From NCBI GenBank assembly GCA_025362115.1, contig JANYIK010000122.1, forward strand, positions 1-9,878: a stretch of DNA of 9,878 nucleotides, given 5' to 3'. The notes below the pieces were generated by a model. It saw only the letters and a program-made list of their open reading frames with translations. It did no database searches and was not told the origin of the DNA. The DNA comes from Methylophilaceae bacterium (lineage in GTDB: Bacteria; Pseudomonadota; Gammaproteobacteria; Burkholderiales; Methylophilaceae). Position 1 is the first letter of the stretch. Each line of letters opens with the position of its first letter. Positions 6,701-9,878 of the stretch are shown piece after piece. The position numbers and the translations under genes are program-made.

Positions 6701-6712
6701 AAGGAGAGCGCC

Positions 6713-6958
6713 ATGCGCACCACCCTCACCAGCAAATCCCAAGTCACTATCCCCAAAAAAGTGCGCGAATCGGCTGGTTTGCAACCCGGTAGTACGGTCC
6801 TGTTTGAAGTAGAGCCTGACGGACGCATCTTGTTAAGCAGGGCTAACGTCAGTCGCGAAAACAATAGCACCACGGCGCGGTTTGAGAAAATGCGCGGCAA
6901 AGCTACCATCCCGTGGCGCACTGACGACCTGATGGCCTTGCTACGCAGCGACGAATGA
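6713..6958 (+). CDS. vapB: VapB-type antitoxin, AbrB/MazE/SpoVT DNA-binding domain
   Basis: An 81-residue antitoxin that should neutralise the PIN-domain toxin encoded next and repress the operon. Residues 3-45 form a swapped-hairpin AbrB-like domain (TLTSKSQVTIPKKVRESAGL, then GSTVLFEVEPDGRILL), which binds DNA as a dimer. The C-terminal part from about 55 (FEKMRGKATIPW, then DDLMALLR) resembles the toxin-binding tail of AbrB-type VapB proteins. The start is well supported by AAGGAG six bases upstream. The stop overlaps the toxin ATG as ATGA (6955-6958), the usual coupled arrangement. A promoter and an inverted-repeat operator lie directly upstream. Confidence 0.92.
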   Translation: MRTTLTSKSQVTIPKKVRESAGLQPGSTVLFEVEPDGRILLSRANVSRENNSTTARFEKMRGKATIPWRTDDLMALLRSDE

Positions 6959-7353
6959 TCCTGGTTGACACCAACGTCATCTTGGACGTACTGGAGAATG
7001 ACCCGCAATGGGCAGATTGGTCTATCGCCCAACTTGCCGCACAAGCCCGCATCCACGACCTTGCCATCAATCCCGTCACCTATGCCGAGTTGTCGCTGGC
7101 CTTTGAAGCGGTGGAAGACCTAGACAACGCCATCACCAACATGCAGTTCAACATTGAAGAAGCGCCGCGCTCAGCGCTTTTTCTGGCGGGCAAGGCATTT
7201 GTACGCTACCGCAGGGCAGGCGGTGTTCGCGCCAATGTTTTACCAGACTTTTTCATAGGCGCACACGCGGCCGTCACCGGTTGGTCATTATTGACCCGCG
7301 ATGCCAAACGCTACCGATCTTATTTCCCGACGGTCAAACTGATTACGCCTTAA
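6955..7353 (+). CDS. vapC: VapC-type toxin, PIN-domain ribonuclease
   Basis: A 132-residue PIN-domain protein, expected to be a Mg2+-dependent RNase whose activity is blocked by the upstream AbrB-type antitoxin. The acidic active-site residues are recognisable: D5 in ILVDTNV, E45 in YAELSL, D98 in LPDFFIGAHA and D116 in LLTRDAKRY. The fold appears complete, so the toxin is probably functional. Known VapC toxins cut tRNAs or the 23S sarcin-ricin loop; the target here cannot be read from sequence. Its ATG overlaps the vapB stop by 4 nt with no separate Shine-Dalgarno, so expression is probably coupled to vapB. It converges on trmB. Confidence 0.93.
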   Translation: MILVDTNVILDVLENDPQWADWSIAQLAAQARIHDLAINPVTYAELSLAFEAVEDLDNAITNMQFNIEEAPRSALFLAGKAFVRYRRAGGVRANVLPDFFIGAHAAVTGWSLLTRDAKRYRSYFPTVKLITP

Positions 7354-7354
7354 A

Positions 7355-7385
7355 ACCCCTCACCCAACCCGCTCCCACAGTGGGC
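7355..7385. repeat. Possible degenerate C-rich intergenic repeat
   Basis: The strand reads ACCCCTCACCCAACCCGCTC followed by CCACAGTGGG. It resembles the C-rich CCCTCACCC-type palindromic repeats scattered through many proteobacterial genomes, and ends in a short CCCAC/GTGGG inverted repeat. It occupies the vapC-trmB convergent gap together with the trmB terminator. The resemblance is by eye from general knowledge and weak. Confidence 0.3.
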
Positions 7386-7411
7386 AAAAAACAAAGGCCT
7401 AGCGCTAGGCC
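7386..7411 (-). terminator. Intrinsic terminator of trmB, containing its stop codon
   Basis: GGCCTAGCGCTAGGCC (7396-7411) is a perfect 16-bp palindrome. On the minus strand the stem GGCCTA/TAGGCC with loop GCGC is followed directly by TTTGTTTTTT. The trmB stop codon TAG (7407-7405) lies in the 5' arm, so the terminator begins within the coding sequence. This makes a compact end for trmB in the tight convergent junction with vapC. Confidence 0.75.
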
Positions 7412-8085
7412 GCGCGGCGGAACACAATATCCCAAACGCCGTGGCCTAGATTGATGCCGCGCCTCTCAAACTTGGTTTCAGGCCGATAATCCGGCTTCAC
7501 CGCATAGTTTTCTGCGGTATTTTGTAGCATAGCTTCCGCGCTCAACACCTCCAGCATCCACTCGGCATATTCCTGCCAATCCGTCGCCAGATGCACATAG
7601 CTGCCAACTTTCAGGCGTGAGGCCAATAATTTAACCAGCGGCGCTTTTATCAAGCGGCGTTTGTGATGGCGTTTCTTCGGCCACGGATCGGGGAAAAAGA
7701 TGTGCACACCGTCCAAGCTATTTTCAGCAATCATGTTGGCCAACACCTCTACCGCGTCGTGCTGGATGATGCGGACATTATTCAACTGTTCCGCATCCAG
7801 CAAGCGCATCAATGCGCCGACTCCCGGGGTATGTACCTCTACACCAAGATAATCCTGATGCGGCATGGCAGCGGCGATTTGGGCAGTTGCGGTTCCCATA
7901 CCGAAACCTATTTCCAGGATTTTGGGCGCTTGCCTTTGGAAAATTTGGCTTAAATCCAGAATTTCAGGCTGGTAGTCAATGCTATAGCGCGGCAGCAGTT
8001 CATCATAAGCGCGTTGCTGTGCGTCGGAAATACGGCCTTGGCGCAGCACAAAACTGCGGATGGTTCTTTTGTACTCGCCTGTCAT
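7405..8085 (-). CDS. trmB: tRNA (guanine-N7-)-methyltransferase TrmB
   Basis: Transfers a methyl group from S-adenosylmethionine to N7 of guanine 46 in the tRNA variable loop. Numbering from the upstream GTG at 8091, the SAM-binding motif is EIGFGMGTA (60-68), the second acidic SAM contact is EVH (85-87), and the family hallmark FFPDPWPKKRHHKRR (132-146) is intact. TDW (170-172) and the substrate-binding TKFERRG (206-212) follow. I prefer the ATG at 8085 because AGGG stands five bases upstream of it; an in-frame GTG two codons earlier (8091) is an alternative and would give 228 residues instead of 226. It follows the MidA-family methyltransferase gene on the same strand, separated by a palindromic repeat element, and ends in its own terminator. 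Confidence 0.95.
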   Translation of the reverse strand: MTGEYKRTIRSFVLRQGRISDAQQRAYDELLPRYSIDYQPEILDLSQIFQRQAPKILEIGFGMGTATAQIAAAMPHQDYLGVEVHTPGVGALMRLLDAEQLNNVRIIQHDAVEVLANMIAENSLDGVHIFFPDPWPKKRHHKRRLIKAPLVKLLASRLKVGSYVHLATDWQEYAEWMLEVLSAEAMLQNTAENYAVKPDYRPETKFERRGINLGHGVWDIVFRRAA

Positions 8086-8102
8086 TGTCACCCTGTTTCC
8101 AG

Positions 8103-8197
8103 CCCGTTCGTGGTGAGTGTTCCCCGTTCGTGCGCCTTCGATATGGCGGCATGCCGCCTACTCAGGGCGAACGGGGAACGTATCGAACCATCATTGG
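8103..8197. repeat. Nested palindromic intergenic repeat
   Basis: GTTCCCCGTTCG (8119-8130) and CGAACGGGGAAC (8168-8179) are perfect 12-bp inverted arms. Between them is a second perfect palindrome, GGCGGCATGCCGCC (8145-8158). Just outside, CCCGTTCGTG occurs at 8103-8112 and again at 8123-8132, and GTATCGAACCATCATTGGC follows on the right. The outside flanks look like the two degenerate halves of another palindrome of the same type, split by the inner element. It fills most of the gap between the MidA-family gene and trmB. The family resembles widespread CGTTCG...CTTCGA...CTCAGG intergenic repeats. The nested-insertion reading is inference. Confidence 0.7.
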
Positions 8198-8212
8198 CTT
8201 GAGTCTGCCACT

Positions 8213-9352
8213 TCATAACCTGAATCCTTGGTCGCCTTGTGCAAAACCCATCAGCGGCGTTCCTATATTTTTTCCTAATGCGATTATCTTAAATAATTCA
8301 CCCATTTCAGCGGGAGAGAGTAGTTTTTGCACCGCCGCCACTTGCGGCATGTAAGCGGCGACATCTTCCGGCAAAGTCTCGGCGAGCAGATCGGTGATGC
8401 CGCAATTGATGAGGAACTGTGCCTGAGTGGCGTAACCCAGCAATTCCAACCCGCTTGCTGCCTGCGCCACAGCGCTGAAATCCACGTGTGCAGTGATGTC
8501 CTGCAAGCCCAAGTTTATCAATGGATCGGCGTGGGCATAGTGGCGATAGTGGCACATCAAGGTGCCGCTGTCGCGCTGTGGGTGGTAATACTCAGACCTT
8601 GGAAAACCATAATCCAGCCATAGCATTATTCCGCGCTGTAAACAATCAGCTAGGCTGGCGATTAAGCCAGAGGCGACGAGATTGATTTCGGTCAGATAAT
8701 TGGGTGGCAGATTCAGCGCTTGCGCGGCTTCAAACAAAGCGCCGGAAGCTAAAGGTTTATCCTGCCAAACTAGGTGCCCATTTACTTCTGTCACGCCACG
8801 TTCAAACAGTTTGCCTTCGCTCTGAAACACCAAGTGAGCAGGTAGCGCGTCCAGCACCTCGTTGCCCAATATCACGCCGTTAAAGCTGGCTGGCAACGCA
8901 TCCAACCACACTATTTTTTGCGCCAGATGAGGTGGTAGCGACTGCGTTTTCTGACGTTCTCGCAGACTGGCGCTGATTTCCAAAATAAAATAATGCTCTG
9001 GCAAACAATCGAGACGCTCTAATGCCAGTAACACATCCACCGCAAGCTTGCCGCTACCCGCACCCAGTTCTAAAATATCGCCACCCGTTTCCGCAAGAAT
9101 CTCGGCTATCTGCCGCGCCAACGTGCGCCCGAATAAGGACGAGATTTCCGGTGCGGTGACAAAATCACCGCCTTCGCCAAATTTCTCCAAACCTGCGCTG
9201 TAGTAGCCTAGACCCGGGGCATAAAGCGCTAGCTCCATAAAACGCGCAAAACTCATCCATGCACCAGCCGCTTTGATTTCATCGGTGATTAAAGTGGAAA
9301 GTTGTTGGCTATGGGCTAATGCGCGGGAACTAGGGAGCGGCAGAGATGACAT
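8213..9352 (-). CDS. SAM-dependent methyltransferase, MidA/NDUFAF7 family (DUF185)
   Basis: A 379-residue protein of the family that includes NDUFAF7/MidA, the mitochondrial complex I assembly factor that methylates an arginine of NDUFS2. Bacterial members are widespread; their substrate is not firmly established. Visible signatures are YAPGLGYYSAG (44-54), GGDFVTAPEISSLFG (61-75), the SAM-binding ILELGAGSGKLA (93-104), GNEVLDALP (163-171) and WLDYGFPRSEYYHPQRDSGT (245-264) followed by LMCHYRHY (265-272). Length is normal and no break is seen. The start ATG is preceded by TATAAT (9365-9360) so closely that transcription would begin about at the ATG, and no Shine-Dalgarno is within range. It diverges from the pteridine reductase and lies upstream of trmB on the same strand. 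Confidence 0.9.
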   Translation of the reverse strand: MSSLPLPSSRALAHSQQLSTLITDEIKAAGAWMSFARFMELALYAPGLGYYSAGLEKFGEGGDFVTAPEISSLFGRTLARQIAEILAETGGDILELGAGSGKLAVDVLLALERLDCLPEHYFILEISASLRERQKTQSLPPHLAQKIVWLDALPASFNGVILGNEVLDALPAHLVFQSEGKLFERGVTEVNGHLVWQDKPLASGALFEAAQALNLPPNYLTEINLVASGLIASLADCLQRGIMLWLDYGFPRSEYYHPQRDSGTLMCHYRHYAHADPLINLGLQDITAHVDFSAVAQAASGLELLGYATQAQFLINCGITDLLAETLPEDVAAYMPQVAAVQKLLSPAEMGELFKIIALGKNIGTPLMGFAQGDQGFRL

Positions 9353-9386
9353 ATGCTACATTATAGCCCCTGCACTTTTCTTAGCC
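9353..9386. promoter_or_regulatory. Divergent promoter region between the MidA-family and pteridine reductase genes
   Basis: Only 34 nt separate the two divergent start codons. On the minus strand TATAAT (9365-9360) is a perfect -10 box seven bases from the methyltransferase ATG; a good -35 box is not evident. On the plus strand TGCTACATT (9354-9362) resembles an extended -10 for the reductase gene and overlaps the opposite -10, which would make the two promoters mutually exclusive. No Shine-Dalgarno is seen for either gene. Confidence 0.45.
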
Positions 9387-9878
9387 ATGACCTTGAATTC
9401 CTCATCCAATAAAGTCGTACTCATCACTGGCGGCGCCAAGCGCGTGGGCGCGGCTATTTGTCGCCTGCTGCATGCCAGTGGCGCTAACCTGATGATTCAC
9501 TACCGACATTCTGAACATGAGGCAAAATCCTTGCAGGCCGAGTTGAATGCGGCGCGGGCTGGCTCTGTGAGTTTGGTACAAGCAGATTTGCTGGATGTCG
9601 CCGCCTTGCCCAGTCTGGTGGAGACCACTGTTCGCACCTTTGGCGGCTTGGACGCGCTGATCAACAATGCCTCCAGCTACTACCCAACACCAGTGGGTGA
9701 GATAGATTTGGCGGGGTGGGAGGATTTGATGGGTTCTAATCTACGCGCACCCTTGTTTTTATCTCAAGCCGCGGCACCGCATTTGAAAGCGCGGCACGGC
9801 TGCATCGTCAATATCACCGATATGCATGTGGAACAACCGAAAAAAGGCTACGTGGTGTATAGCGTAGCCAAAGCTGGA
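9387..9878 (+). CDS. Pteridine reductase, short-chain dehydrogenase (FolM/PTR1-like), 5' part
   Basis: The first 164 codons of an SDR-fold NADPH-dependent reductase, open to the right edge. The cofactor-binding glycine motif is TGGAKRVG (14-21), with basic residues in HYRHS (38-42) after the second strand, which suits NADPH. NNAS (93-96) is the SDR structural motif. The catalytic Tyr and Lys are in YSVAK (Y158, K162). At the usual catalytic Ser position there is Asp145 (NITDMH), 13 residues before the Tyr, as with Asp181 and Tyr194 in Leishmania PTR1. That combination points to reduction of pterins or dihydrofolate rather than a generic SDR substrate. The start ATG (9387) gives a normal SDR N terminus but lacks a visible Shine-Dalgarno. 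It is divergent from the MidA-family gene. Confidence 0.88.
   Translation, partial: MTLNSSSNKVVLITGGAKRVGAAICRLLHASGANLMIHYRHSEHEAKSLQAELNAARAGSVSLVQADLLDVAALPSLVETTVRTFGGLDALINNASSYYPTPVGEIDLAGWEDLMGSNLRAPLFLSQAAAPHLKARHGCIVNITDMHVEQPKKGYVVYSVAKAG

Noticed and set aside
8103..8179. The CCCGTTCGTG direct repeats as the start of a CRISPR array
   Set aside because: Only two 10-bp copies 20 bp apart, inside a palindromic element; no repeat-spacer regularity.
7812..8354. A 180-codon plus-strand open frame across trmB, the repeat and the MidA-family gene
   Set aside because: It spans antisense parts of two real genes and the palindromic repeat; no recognisable protein features.

Overview
The window looks like ordinary chromosome from a betaproteobacterium, probably Nitrosomonadales (a Gallionella/Sideroxydans/Methylotenera-like relative). 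The reasons are the gene set and order: a System II cytochrome c biogenesis pair (resB-ccsA) beside a diheme cytochrome c4 and divergent from the GTPase engB, plus a FolM/PTR1-type pteridine reductase paired with a MidA-family methyltransferase. The lineage is inferred from gene content; I ran no search.

Layout from left to right. (1) 1-100, minus: the first 33 codons of a type IV pilin-like prepilin, running off the left edge. (2) 101-333: an AT-rich divergent intergenic region with a candidate sigma-54 promoter for the pilin and three ACACGCC repeats. (3) 334-2055, plus: a membrane-bound sensor histidine kinase with no response regulator in view. (4) 2056-2193: a convergent junction holding two oppositely oriented REP-like palindromes. 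(5) 2194-5948, minus: cytochrome c4, then resB and ccsA. A strong intrinsic terminator separates cytochrome c4 from resB, and resB and ccsA overlap by 4 nt. (6) 6021-6620, plus: engB. (7) 6713-7353, plus: a vapBC toxin-antitoxin pair with a clear promoter and a perfect inverted-repeat operator. (8) 7405-9352, minus: a MidA/NDUFAF7-type methyltransferase and then trmB, separated by a nested palindromic repeat. (9) 9387-9878, plus: the 5' 164 codons of the pteridine reductase, divergent from the methyltransferase with only 34 nt between the start codons.

How the genes work together. ResB and CcsA form the membrane complex that carries heme out and attaches it to CXXCH motifs of apocytochromes. 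The adjacent cytochrome c4, with two CXXCH sites, is a natural substrate. VapB and VapC are a self-contained antitoxin/RNase unit inserted among housekeeping genes (GTPase, tRNA methyltransferase). The pteridine reductase belongs to folate/pterin metabolism.

I see no convincing undescribed multi-gene system. The best second-look items are regulatory and structural: the vapBC promoter/operator, the palindromic repeat elements in three intergenic gaps, the terminator just ahead of an SD-less TTG start for resB, a possible leaderless start for the MidA-family gene, and the orphan histidine kinase whose proposed start lies inside a palindrome.
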